Shown: positions 17,961-26,770 of the stretch, one piece after another
Numbering within the stretch: position 1 is the first letter of the stretch
How the letters are laid out: each line of letters begins with the position of its first letter
Assembly: GCA_964291275.2 (NCBI GenBank)
Contig: OZ219800.1
Span: 372,001-436,000, forward strand
Source: Bin80 sp964291275
GTDB lineage: Bacteria > Bacteroidota > Rhodothermia > Rhodothermales > Bin80
Reading direction: 5' to 3'
Length of the DNA: 64,000 bases
The notes under the pieces: generated by a model
Told to the model about the DNA's origin: nothing
Databases searched by the model: none
What the model saw: only the letters and a program-made list of their open reading frames with translations
Translations under genes and position numbers: made by a program

Positions 17961-20747
17961 ATGATACGGGTTCGCTCCCTATTGATTTTTCTCAGCATTA
18001 CCGCATGTGTTCTGAGTGTACATGGGCAACCCCTCCAAATGGATCCACGGGTACACATTGATACGCTCGCCAACGGACTAACCTACTACATTCTGGAAAA
18101 CAACGAACCTGAGGACAGGGCGCAATTACGCATGGTCGTCAATGCGGGCAGCATTCTTGAAGAAGATGATCAACGCGGATTCGCACACTTTGTTGAGCAC
18201 ATGCTCTTTAATGGTACAGCACGGTTCCCCCGTCAGGAGCTCGTTTCGTTCTTCGAACGAGTGGGAATGCGGTTTGGAGCCGATCTCAATGCTTACACCT
18301 CCTTCGACGAAACCGTCTATATGTTGGAAGTGCCGACTGACAGCATGCAGATCGTTGAAACAGGATTCGCGGTGCTTCGGGAGTGGGCTGAGCATGCTAC
18401 CATGTCCGACGAAGAAATCAATGCCGAACGCGGTGTAATCCTGGAAGAATGGCGTCGTGGGCGTGGAGCTGCCGGTCGTACACGTGATCAGATTATCCCC
18501 GTAATACTCCAAGGCTCACAATACGAAGCGCGCCTCCCAATTGGAGATACACTATCTATACAGGAAGGACAGCCAGATGCTGTTCGACGATATTATGACC
18601 TATGGTACCGACCGGACCTTATGGCAATCGTCGTTGTGGGTGATTTGCCAGTCGATACCGCAAAAGAATTAGTCCAAGAACATTTCGCTGACTGGGAGCA
18701 ACCCACCTCCACGCTTGATCGCCCCACCTTTGCCATTCCACTGTCGGAGGAACCCGTGTACAAGGTCATAACCGATCCTGAGATCCCATCTGTACAGTTC
18801 GAAATCATGCACCGGCACCCTGCTGCGCCACGCTACACACAGGCAGATTACCGGAGATACCTGGTTGAACGACTGACCGGTGGAATATTTAACCGCCGTC
18901 TTGCAGAGGTTGCCAGGGATGGCACGAGTTCATCATTTCTATGGGGGCGACTAACCACCAATTCCATTGTTCGACCTCTACGTACACACAGCCTGGCTGC
19001 ACAGGTGGTACCGGACAGTATAACTTCCGGCTTCAGAGGCTTCATAACAGAGGCTGCAAGAATGTTGCAACATGGTTTTACCGCAGGTGAGTTCGATAGA
19101 CAGAAGAGGGTCCTGCTGCAAGCCTACGAGCGCGCCGCCAATGATCAGGAAAACACGCCAAGTAGCACATATGCCGCCCGACTGGTCAACCATTTTTTGA
19201 ACGACAGTCCGGTAATGCATGCAGAGACTCAACTGAATCTCGTGCGTGACCTGATGGACAGTATTACTCTGGAGGAACTGCATGCATCAATTCATGAGCA
19301 GCTTAGGCCTGAATCCCGTGCAATAATCGTCACACTGCCCGATGTAGCAGACCTTGTTCCCCCCACGGAGGATGATCTGGTTGCCCTCCTAGACGATGCC
19401 TGGTCCCAGGAAACGGCACCACTTGCAGACGAGGATACGGATCACCCACTTATTGACGAATTACCTATCGGAGGTCGTATTATCCATGAATCAACAATTG
19501 ACACACTGGGGATCCATATCCTCACGCTTAGTAACGGCATACGGGTAATACTGAAACCAACCACTTTCAGAAACAACGAAATCCTGCTGTCCGCATTTAG
19601 CCATGGAGGGAGTTCTCTCATAGAAGACAACAAATATTTTACTGCGAGCATCGCTCCAGCCCTGGTCGGCCGTAGCGGAGTGGGTACATTCGATCAGTCT
19701 GCACTAGTTCGGAAACTTGCGGGCCGATTCGTCCGGGTATCGCCATTCATTGGCGATTACTCCGAGGGCTTCAGAGGCCGTTCTACTCCCGAAGATCTGG
19801 AGACATTTTTTCAACTGATCTACCTGTATGCCACCTCTCCCCGCATCGACAACTCTTCACTCCAATCTTTCAAGAATAGTCAACTCGCGCAACTGGAAGG
19901 GCGTGTTAACACGCCCGGGGCAGCATTTCAGGATACACTGTTTACTGCCTTCTACCCTGACAACTCTCGTTACAAGCTGCTAAGCGCCGATCAAATCAAC
20001 GGCCTTAATGCTGATGATGCGTTGGATATCTACCTGGACCGCTTTGCCGATATGGATGACTTCACCTTCATCCTGATAGGCAATCTGGATTCGACGGCGG
20101 TGCGTGATTTGGTAGCTCAGTATTTGGGGGCATTACCCCAAACTCCTCGGGACGAGTCCTGGCGCAATGTAGCCCCGGATCTTCCAAAAGGCCCTGTTGT
20201 ACGTCAGGTGTACAAGGGGCAGGATCCCCAATCACGGGTAGCCATCATCTTCCACGGCGACTTTGACTACACACGAAATAACAGATACATACTACGCGCG
20301 CTTTCTGATGTACTGGACATACGGCTGAGAGAGGAGTTACGCGAAAACCGGGCTGGGATCTATAGCGCATCTGTACAGGCAGGTTCAACCCGCCTTCCTG
20401 ACGGCCAATTCACGCTGAGCATCTTCTTCGGATGTGATCCCGCCCGAGCAGAAGAACTTACCGAGGCCGTATTCGACGATATTGCACGGATTCAGAACGA
20501 TCTTGATCTGACATCTTACCTGGATCGCATCAAGGCTCAACATCTCCGCATCCGTGAAACCAGTCTAGAAACTAACGGGTTTTGGCTCGACCAGATTCAG
20601 TTTTATTTCGATAACACGGACGAGGATTATCTTGATATCTACCGCTATGAGGTACTAGTTGACGAACTGACAGCTGATGACATACGTAAGGCAGCACGAT
20701 CGCTGCTTGGCGAACAATATGTCCTAGTAACACTCTTACCGGAGTGA
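17961..20747 (+). CDS. Exported M16-family zinc peptidase (two-domain)
   Basis: With the start at 17961 the product has 928 residues and a clear N-terminal signal. An ATG at 17904 is possible but would overlap the divergent gene and bury the signal. The first M16 domain has the inverted zinc motif H76-F-V-E79-H80 and a downstream glutamate region (N-A-E-R-G-V-I-L-E-E-W). The second half is an M16-like domain that lacks HxxEH, as expected for the non-catalytic partner domain. Such proteins degrade peptides in the periplasm. The divergent start codons are only 36 bases apart, so promoters must be compact. The gene stands alone. Confidence 0.93.
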   Translation: MIRVRSLLIFLSITACVLSVHGQPLQMDPRVHIDTLANGLTYYILENNEPEDRAQLRMVVNAGSILEEDDQRGFAHFVEHMLFNGTARFPRQELVSFFERVGMRFGADLNAYTSFDETVYMLEVPTDSMQIVETGFAVLREWAEHATMSDEEINAERGVILEEWRRGRGAAGRTRDQIIPVILQGSQYEARLPIGDTLSIQEGQPDAVRRYYDLWYRPDLMAIVVVGDLPVDTAKELVQEHFADWEQPTSTLDRPTFAIPLSEEPVYKVITDPEIPSVQFEIMHRHPAAPRYTQADYRRYLVERLTGGIFNRRLAEVARDGTSSSFLWGRLTTNSIVRPLRTHSLAAQVVPDSITSGFRGFITEAARMLQHGFTAGEFDRQKRVLLQAYERAANDQENTPSSTYAARLVNHFLNDSPVMHAETQLNLVRDLMDSITLEELHASIHEQLRPESRAIIVTLPDVADLVPPTEDDLVALLDDAWSQETAPLADEDTDHPLIDELPIGGRIIHESTIDTLGIHILTLSNGIRVILKPTTFRNNEILLSAFSHGGSSLIEDNKYFTASIAPALVGRSGVGTFDQSALVRKLAGRFVRVSPFIGDYSEGFRGRSTPEDLETFFQLIYLYATSPRIDNSSLQSFKNSQLAQLEGRVNTPGAAFQDTLFTAFYPDNSRYKLLSADQINGLNADDALDIYLDRFADMDDFTFILIGNLDSTAVRDLVAQYLGALPQTPRDESWRNVAPDLPKGPVVRQVYKGQDPQSRVAIIFHGDFDYTRNNRYILRALSDVLDIRLREELRENRAGIYSASVQAGSTRLPDGQFTLSIFFGCDPARAEELTEAVFDDIARIQNDLDLTSYLDRIKAQHLRIRETSLETNGFWLDQIQFYFDNTDEDYLDIYRYEVLVDELTADDIRKAARSLLGEQYVLVTLLPE

Positions 20748-21009
20748 TAGCCCCAGAGAAATGAAAATGATGCTCCTTAGAAGGCCTGACCGATGTAGTG
20801 TGTGGCATTCGTGAAATATCCCAACACCAGTTGTCAGCTTCCTACTGGTGATCTTGCAAGAATATTGTATTAAATTCGTTCACTTTGATGAAACGGGGAT
20901 GGCGATATTCGGGGGCCGACAATATGTTATGGGACAGTCCAACATTCCATCTGATGTCTGTCTCAAAAACAGGAAAAATCACCCGCGAAATAGATCTCAA
21001 CAAAGAACG

Positions 21010-21900
21010 TCATGGAGAGGCATATTCAAATACCTCGCGGTTCTTGTCCCATGTTAACCCCTTGGAATGGATTGCGCTGTACACATCCAACATCTCCTGT
21101 CTCCGCCATCTTTTCCACCCCGGTGAGTGTTCTTTGGGTGACTGTAACCGTTCAATGGCGTTTTTCGCAGACTGGTACAGAATCTTCTGCACCACCGTTT
21201 GGGTGTCCCTAATTTCCCCGGAATGATTGTATTTGTATAGCCGAAATCCAGCAGTCATATCCCCGCCTTGTTGTTTTACCCAAGTGCGGATGGCATCGGA
21301 TGCTACTCCCCTGTATTCTTCGGGATACTCTCCAAGCTCACGCCATAGGTCGCGTTCGGTTTTCTCAAAAAACTCCTGAAAATAAATTATTACACGCTGG
21401 TCCAACCGGGGTGGGTTATACTCCGAAACGAGACGCACGAGTGCCCGCCAAACTTCAAGCATGAAGCCCACATTCACGGCAGGGATTTCTTGATCTTTTT
21501 CGATCAAAATGTAGCGCCATGACGCATATCCTTTGTTAATGTGACTTATAAATTTATCTGCGGCATCCAGGGGAATACTACATAATTCGTGACTGTACAG
21601 ACTTTGATATACCCGGTAATATTCGTTGATCACGCTCCATTGCGAGCATTGGAGTTGTTGGTAAAGACTCTCTAAATCATGTGTCTTCTTAGGGGTTTGA
21701 CCATTTTTCTGGAGCAACAATTTCATGGTTTGCTCAATCCCCGTGTAGCAGTCACAAATAATCGGCCAATACTCAATAGCGTCAAGTCTCGACGACGACG
21801 CGTTTCCGGTCATCAGAAGGTGGTCGTAAAGATTCTGTATGTACTCGTGGGCATATTTAACATGCCAATCCGCATCCATGGAGCAATATATTCTCATCAT
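21010..21900 (-). CDS. Uncharacterised helical protein with HEPN-like N-terminal region
   Basis: I do not recognise this 296-residue protein as a whole. It is strongly alpha-helical, with no signal peptide or membrane segment. Residues 48-85 read like a HEPN-type helix pair: a charged helix ending I-E-Q-T-M-K-L-L-L, a loop with P-K-K-T-H-D-L, then a leucine helix. The RNase motif R-x4-6-H is not evident. The C-terminus is rich in basic and aromatic residues (W-K-R-W-R-R). It is an orphan beside a group II intron and an insertion sequence, which suggests accessory DNA and possibly defence, but this is weak inference. The 262-bp gap before it (20748-21009) shows nothing I can support. Confidence 0.55.
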   Translation of the reverse strand: MMRIYCSMDADWHVKYAHEYIQNLYDHLLMTGNASSSRLDAIEYWPIICDCYTGIEQTMKLLLQKNGQTPKKTHDLESLYQQLQCSQWSVINEYYRVYQSLYSHELCSIPLDAADKFISHINKGYASWRYILIEKDQEIPAVNVGFMLEVWRALVRLVSEYNPPRLDQRVIIYFQEFFEKTERDLWRELGEYPEEYRGVASDAIRTWVKQQGGDMTAGFRLYKYNHSGEIRDTQTVVQKILYQSAKNAIERLQSPKEHSPGWKRWRRQEMLDVYSAIHSKGLTWDKNREVFEYASP

Positions 21901-22023
21901 GCGCCTCTATAAATTTCTGTTTGCAAACTTCCATATACCACTCCTCGCCCCGTTACTCTCGGAAAGGCACTTTTCCCAGTGGGTGCGCCCCTCCCCCCAG
22001 TAATTATTGCTCCAGTTGATAGC

Positions 22024-22886
22024 GTAGAGTCAAGGGGCCGGCGCGGTGCTCTTAGGGTCCTGTGGCAATTCCATCGCTTTCGCTTTGGCCCTCAGTCAGG
22101 CTCCCGTAAGTCGTCTCCGGCCCCCTGCTCTCCGAACCGGGCGTGCGGGTTTCCCGCACCCGGCTATCCAGGTGGATCATGCGGCTCGTACTCGGATTAC
22201 CATGCCTCAGTACAGTCCTGCCTGTTATGCAGACAATGGCACATTGCCTGCGGACAGACCAACTTCGCATGACATGCGGACGGGCCTCGCTACGCCCCGC
22301 CAGCACCGTCGCCTTGACGATCCCTTCACTTATGCATGTGCAGATGCCGGACGCACTGACATTTTCCCAGATATTAGGCGTTGCCATTTTCCGATGCCCT
22401 TTGTCCTTATTATCTGCCCTCCAACCCTGCGGTCCCTTTCCTCAACAGGCGTTACCCCGCGTCTACGGTACTACGGACCACTCCGCCACCCTGACGGCCC
22501 GGCCTGCTCCTTACGGAGTTCCGGTTGCCGTGTGCCTCAGCACCGACAGGGCTTCCCGTGTTGCTACTTCCCTGATCTTCCATGCGTGCCAGCGCCAGTA
22601 CCCCGGTGAGCCGTTCTGGTGCGCTTGTCGCTCGCTTCCCAAAACGTGCCAGTCTTCCCCATATGACCGGAAGGTCGACACTCACATTGATCGTTTCGAG
22701 GCCTGCTCGACGTTTACTGCACGTTCCGGCCCGCATGGTCGCTAAGCTACTCGCGTAGCCCGTTAAACCTCAGTGCTTCATATCATTTCGTTACCTCCAT
22801 AATACGCTAAGGCCGCTACCAACCGGAGCGACAGGTGTTGGGCGGGATTCGCACCCGCCACAGGAAAGCGCCTTTCCACGGCGCAC
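22024..22886 (-). mobile_element. Group II intron, ORF-less (about 0.86 kb)
   Basis: Read on the minus strand, the element starts with the 5' consensus GTGCGC at 22886. A textbook domain V lies at 22131-22166: the AGC triad, a 7-bp lower stem, a two-base bulge, a 6-bp GC-rich upper stem, a GAAA-type loop and the GGTTCG closing side. Directly after it, 8-bp complementary arms (22117-22124 with 22034-22041) close an extended domain VI. The span is too short for the usual intron-encoded reverse transcriptase, and no frame in it encodes RT motifs. It would need splicing help in trans or be inactive. The 3' boundary near 22024 is approximate. Confidence 0.7.
22131..22166 (-). ncRNA. Group II intron domain V
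   Basis: This catalytic hairpin is the most conserved part of group II introns. The AGCCG side (22165-22161) pairs with the CGGTT side around a two-base bulge, and the GAAA tetraloop sits near 22150. All expected pairs are intact, so this copy could still be catalytically competent. Confidence 0.75.
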
Positions 22887-23098
22887 GGCCAAAGCGATTT
22901 ATGCCCAAGTTTGTCACGCGTAGCGACACAGAAGATACAGAATTCTCCTAATCCCATCTTGGGCATTTTTTCGGGGCTATGGATGCCGGAGGGCGTGATA
23001 ACAAAATTAGTTGACATTTGGCATTCGTGAGACACATATCCCATGCCGTTTTTTTTGTCTCCTACCCCAATTCTTTACACCAGTTTGTCATACCGTAA

Positions 23099-23112
23099 CC
23101 TGCATTTCCAAG
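23099..23112 (+). repeat. Left terminal inverted repeat of the insertion sequence
   Basis: CCTGCATTTCCAAG, the exact reverse complement of 25140-25153 and identical to 63455-63468 at the second copy. Confidence 0.85.
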
Positions 23113-23398
23113 GCGGGTCTTTCCTGTGAGAGTTTAGCCGGGAATCTGGTCTTTATAGTCCCCAAAGTGCCCTTTTCGTACCTGATTTAGTACCAGATAA
23201 TCATCACTATATAGTTGTATAGTGATACTATACCAATATATTATATGATTTATGCTACCATCATGTAACTGCAATTATAAGGCTATTTAGCCCCGTTTGC
23301 GGTTTATTCCTGGCTATTGAGAATATTTCAGACCATACTTGCATCTTATAGTATATTTTTCATATATTGGTGTATTATCACTGTTCACCTTGTTTGTA

Positions 23399-25120
23399 AT
23401 GACAGACCTCAAAGAGCTATTCCTGAAGCCTACCTCCACCGCCCACATACGGTATGAAGTGCTGCGGGCCTATTTCGTGGAGGGCCTCTCGTATGAGGCC
23501 ATCGCCGATCGCTTCGGGTACACCAGGGGCCATGTCGCCAACCTGGTCTCAAAGCTGCGCACAAGTCCCGTCATTGATCACTTTCGAGATACTGTGCCAA
23601 CGCCCAAACCCAAACCCAAACGGCCCAGAAAGGCGGACCGGGACGCACGAATCCTGGCGCTGCGCAACGAAGAACAGCTGACCAACCAGGAGATACACCG
23701 CCGCCTCAAAGAAGAATCTATCCCTGCCGGTATCAATACCATTGGCCGGGTGATTCGTGACGCAGGACTGTCCAGACTCCGGCGCCGCTTCTATAGCCGT
23801 GATCCGAGACCCATACCCGCGGCACCGGCCGATGTACGCCAGTTCAAGGTCGGCACCGGTACCTTCCAGACCCGGTTTGGCGGGCTGTTTTTGTTTGCCC
23901 GCGATATGGTGGATACGGACCTGACCGCAGCGGTGGCCCATATGCCCGGATCGGAGCGACTGCCGGCCGCTTGTATGATCCGGGCCCTACTGGCGCTCAA
24001 GCTATGGGGCATTGAACGTCCCAGTCATGTGATGCCCTATATCCTGGATGCGGGCCTGTCCTTCTTTGCCGGACTGAATGAAATGCCCAAAAAGTCTACC
24101 CTGACCGAATACAGCACCCGGGTAGATGCAACGCATCTGGATAGGTTGATGGATACCTGGTATGCCCGGTCGCAGCCGCGCATGATGGCATCGGACGGTT
24201 CTATGGACCTGGACTTTCACACGATCCCCTACCATGGCCATCTGGAGCCCTTACAATCCCATTATGTGTCCAAGCGGAGTCGGCGGCAGCGGGGCATTCT
24301 GGCGCTGGTGGCTCGGGATGCCCATCAACGCGCCCTGGTCTTCGCGGATGCGACCATCACCCGGGAAACGTCTAAGGACGCCGTGTTGACGTTCGTTGAA
24401 AACTGGCACAAGCGTACCGGGCAGAATCCGGCGGAACTCGTCTTTGACAGCCGGTTCACCACCTATGCCAATCTGGGCAAGCTCAACGATCGGGGCATTC
24501 GCTTTCTGACCGTCAGACGCCGGTTCCCAGGCCTCGTACGACAAGCCCAGGCGCAGTCCGCTGAGGCTTGGCAAACCGTCAGACTTCATAACATTGGCCG
24601 CGCCTACCGCAGGCCACGTGTGATGGAAGAGACCGTACAATTACGTCATTGCTCGTGTCCGGTCCGACAGCTGTCCATCCTGGGGTTGGGACGGGATAAA
24701 CCCACCTTCCTGATCACCAATGATACCATCACGCGCAAAGGTGAACTCATTGACCGTTACGCCCGGCGCATGCTGATCGAAAATGCCATTGAAGAATCGG
24801 TCAACTTCTTCCACATGGATGCGCTGTCGGCCGCGGTGCCTTTACGCATTGATGTGGATTTACAGTTAACGCTGATCGGCAGCGCACTCTACCGCATGCT
24901 GGCCAAAAGGTTGGGGCCCGCTTACACTAAATGCAAGGCTAAAAAGATCTTCCGGCTATTTGTCAATGCGCCCGCCGAGGTGAAAACCACCCCCGAAAAC
25001 ATCACGGTACGTTTTACGCGTCGGGCCCACAACAACACACTCCGACAGGCCGGCTATATCGGCTCACAAGGCAGTATCCCCTGGTTACACAACCGGGAAT
25101 TGATCCTGGACTATGTCTGA
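23399..25120 (+). CDS. DDE transposase (573 aa)
   Basis: The N-terminus carries a helix-turn-helix (about residues 31-50) and a second helical DNA-binding region around 95-130. The core looks like the RNase H-type DDE fold of the IS4/IS1634 superfamily. Candidate acidic residues are Asp266 or Asp270 in M-A-S-D-G-S-M-D, Asp350 in V-F-D-S-R-F-T-T-Y, and Glu461 or Glu465 in R-M-L-I-E-N-A-I-E-E. The C-terminal part matches the copy at the window end almost residue for residue. I chose ATG 23399 over an upstream TTG because the extra 20 residues are hydrophobic and AT-rich. No frameshift is seen, so the gene is probably active. Confidence 0.88.
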   Translation: MTDLKELFLKPTSTAHIRYEVLRAYFVEGLSYEAIADRFGYTRGHVANLVSKLRTSPVIDHFRDTVPTPKPKPKRPRKADRDARILALRNEEQLTNQEIHRRLKEESIPAGINTIGRVIRDAGLSRLRRRFYSRDPRPIPAAPADVRQFKVGTGTFQTRFGGLFLFARDMVDTDLTAAVAHMPGSERLPAACMIRALLALKLWGIERPSHVMPYILDAGLSFFAGLNEMPKKSTLTEYSTRVDATHLDRLMDTWYARSQPRMMASDGSMDLDFHTIPYHGHLEPLQSHYVSKRSRRQRGILALVARDAHQRALVFADATITRETSKDAVLTFVENWHKRTGQNPAELVFDSRFTTYANLGKLNDRGIRFLTVRRRFPGLVRQAQAQSAEAWQTVRLHNIGRAYRRPRVMEETVQLRHCSCPVRQLSILGLGRDKPTFLITNDTITRKGELIDRYARRMLIENAIEESVNFFHMDALSAAVPLRIDVDLQLTLIGSALYRMLAKRLGPAYTKCKAKKIFRLFVNAPAEVKTTPENITVRFTRRAHNNTLRQAGYIGSQGSIPWLHNRELILDYV

Positions 25121-25139
25121 CGTCATCACTGTATCTGCT

Positions 25140-25153
25140 CTTGGAAATGCAGG
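25140..25153 (-). repeat. Right terminal inverted repeat of the insertion sequence
   Basis: This 14-bp repeat lies 20 bases after the transposase stop. Sequence shared with the second copy runs to about 25158 and then diverges, which places the end of the element here. Confidence 0.85.
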
Positions 25154-25294
25154 GTAATAACCGTGCAGGAATTCAGGCTAGGCGCGAACTGGGAATAACT
25201 GAGACACACGCATGCTGCATGCCTAATCAGATTTGCCACCCTGGAAATGTGTCCGGGTTGAGGTGGAGGACAGAGCTGTCTCAGATGGAAACAG

Positions 25295-26752
25295 TCAGTC
25301 GCTATCGCCAGTTTCGCCTTCCTCCAAAGGGATGATTGTGAACCCGGTGAACCCGTAAATGGCACTGATAACCGGATTGGTATAATTGAAGAAAGCGAAC
25401 GGCAAGTAGTACAATGTGGGTACACCGAGCGTAGCCGCCATAAATGCCCCACACGTATTCCAGGGAATTAACGCAGAGGTGAGCGTACCTGAATCCTCCA
25501 AAGCACGGGAAAGATTTTTTGGGTGCAGGCCCCGCTTCTCAAATTCCGCCCGATACATACGACCAGGTACTACAATAGAGATGTACTGGTCACCAGCAAT
25601 AATATTGAGTCCCAGTGCGGTGCACAGCGTAGCCAAAATCAAGCTGCCCGTGCTGCGGGCAGCCCCGAGAATCACTTTTGTGATCACCGCCAGCATACCA
25701 GTCATTTCCATCGCGGCACCAAACATCATCGCCGAAACGACAAGCCAGATTACATCCAACATGCTTACCATCCCACCCCGGGTCAACAAATCATTGAGCG
25801 CCTCATTACCCGTATCTGCGGTAAACTCGCCAAACATGACCATCCAGAATCCCTTAAACAGCACCAGTATTCGTGGCATATCAGGTTCGTTTACAAAATT
25901 CGTTACGACCTCCTGCTGAAAAATCATTGCAGTGATCCCACCCATCAGTGCACCGATAAGAAGTGCGGGGAAAGCTGGCATCTTTTTGTAAATCAGAAAC
26001 AGTACGATAACTACCGGAATAAGCAGATGCACCCCCAGATGATAGCTGCTATCCAGGGCTAACAGTATCTCGGACAGACTGGAAGCCTCCGTCGCCGATG
26101 GCTGCTGCACAAACCCGATCACCGTAAAGATGATTAAGGCAATCGTGATACTTGGCACAGTCGTCCAGAGCATATGTCGGATGTGTACGAAGAGCTCCGT
26201 TCCCACCATGGCAGGCGCCATGTTGGTGGTATCAGACAAGGGAGACAGCTTATCTCCAAAATATGCCCCCGAAATGATCGCCCCTGCTGCAATCCCCAAA
26301 TGCAGATCAAATGCCGCAGCAATCCCTACCAACGCGATCCCAATTGTGCTGACCGTAGTCCAAGAACTTCCTGATACTACTGCTACAATCGCGCAAATGA
26401 TACAGCAGGCAGTGTAAAAGATAGTGGGATTCAGTATCTGCAATCCATAGTACATCATGGTCGGAACGATACCTCCCATGATCCATGTACCAATCAAGGA
26501 ACCTACTACCAACAGGATGAAGATCGCTCCCATGGCCAGGGATACTCCTTTGACCATGGCTTCCTGCATCTGCTTCCACGTAAACCCGAGGCGTAGCCCA
26601 ACCAGCGCAGCCACCACAGCAGCAAGTATGAGCGCAATCTGGTTCGGACCATACGATGCGTCCGAACCGAAGAAGTTCACCGAAGCGATCAGCAAAAAGA
26701 TCAGAACCCCCACAGGGAGCAATGCTTGCCAGATGCTGGGCTTCCGTTCCAT
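25295..26752 (-). CDS. nhaC: Na+/H+ antiporter, NhaC family
   Basis: The 485-residue inner-membrane protein has about twelve helices. NhaC hallmarks include a V-V-S-G-S-S-W-T-T-V-S-T-I-G segment near residue 130 and G-A-Y-F-G-D-K-L-S-P-L-S-D-T-T with its charged residues within the membrane. It exchanges Na+ for H+, in keeping with a saline habitat. It starts 18 bases after the AGCS symporter gene and is probably cotranscribed, pairing a sodium-driven importer with a sodium exporter. The insertion sequence ends 142 bases beyond its stop. Confidence 0.92.
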   Translation of the reverse strand: MERKPSIWQALLPVGVLIFLLIASVNFFGSDASYGPNQIALILAAVVAALVGLRLGFTWKQMQEAMVKGVSLAMGAIFILLVVGSLIGTWIMGGIVPTMMYYGLQILNPTIFYTACCIICAIVAVVSGSSWTTVSTIGIALVGIAAAFDLHLGIAAGAIISGAYFGDKLSPLSDTTNMAPAMVGTELFVHIRHMLWTTVPSITIALIIFTVIGFVQQPSATEASSLSEILLALDSSYHLGVHLLIPVVIVLFLIYKKMPAFPALLIGALMGGITAMIFQQEVVTNFVNEPDMPRILVLFKGFWMVMFGEFTADTGNEALNDLLTRGGMVSMLDVIWLVVSAMMFGAAMEMTGMLAVITKVILGAARSTGSLILATLCTALGLNIIAGDQYISIVVPGRMYRAEFEKRGLHPKNLSRALEDSGTLTSALIPWNTCGAFMAATLGVPTLYYLPFAFFNYTNPVISAIYGFTGFTIIPLEEGETGDSD

Positions 26753-26770
26753 CTTCTTCTCCGGGTTTAT

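Larger units (their letters stand above)
23099..25153 (+). mobile_element. Complete insertion sequence, about 2.05 kb, IS4/IS1634-like
   Basis: A single transposase gene is bounded by perfect 14-bp terminal inverted repeats at 23099-23112 and 25140-25153. GTAA lies directly outside both ends (23095-23098 and 25154-25157), which fits a 4-bp target duplication. The second copy at the window end also has GTAA outside its right end, so GTAA may instead be a preferred target or part of that end. The region left of the gene is AT-rich and has a 7-bp inverted repeat (23205-23211 with 23218-23224), a plausible promoter or regulator site. Confidence 0.85.

Noticed and set aside
20885..21226. Plus-strand frame of 113 codons after the M16 gene
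   Set aside because: The second half is antisense to the HEPN-like gene and the first half shows no recognisable domain.
22046..22745. Two overlapping plus-strand frames of 187 and 200 codons and minus frames opposite
   Set aside because: They lie within the group II intron RNA. The products are low-complexity translations of structured RNA, with no RT, HNH or other motif.
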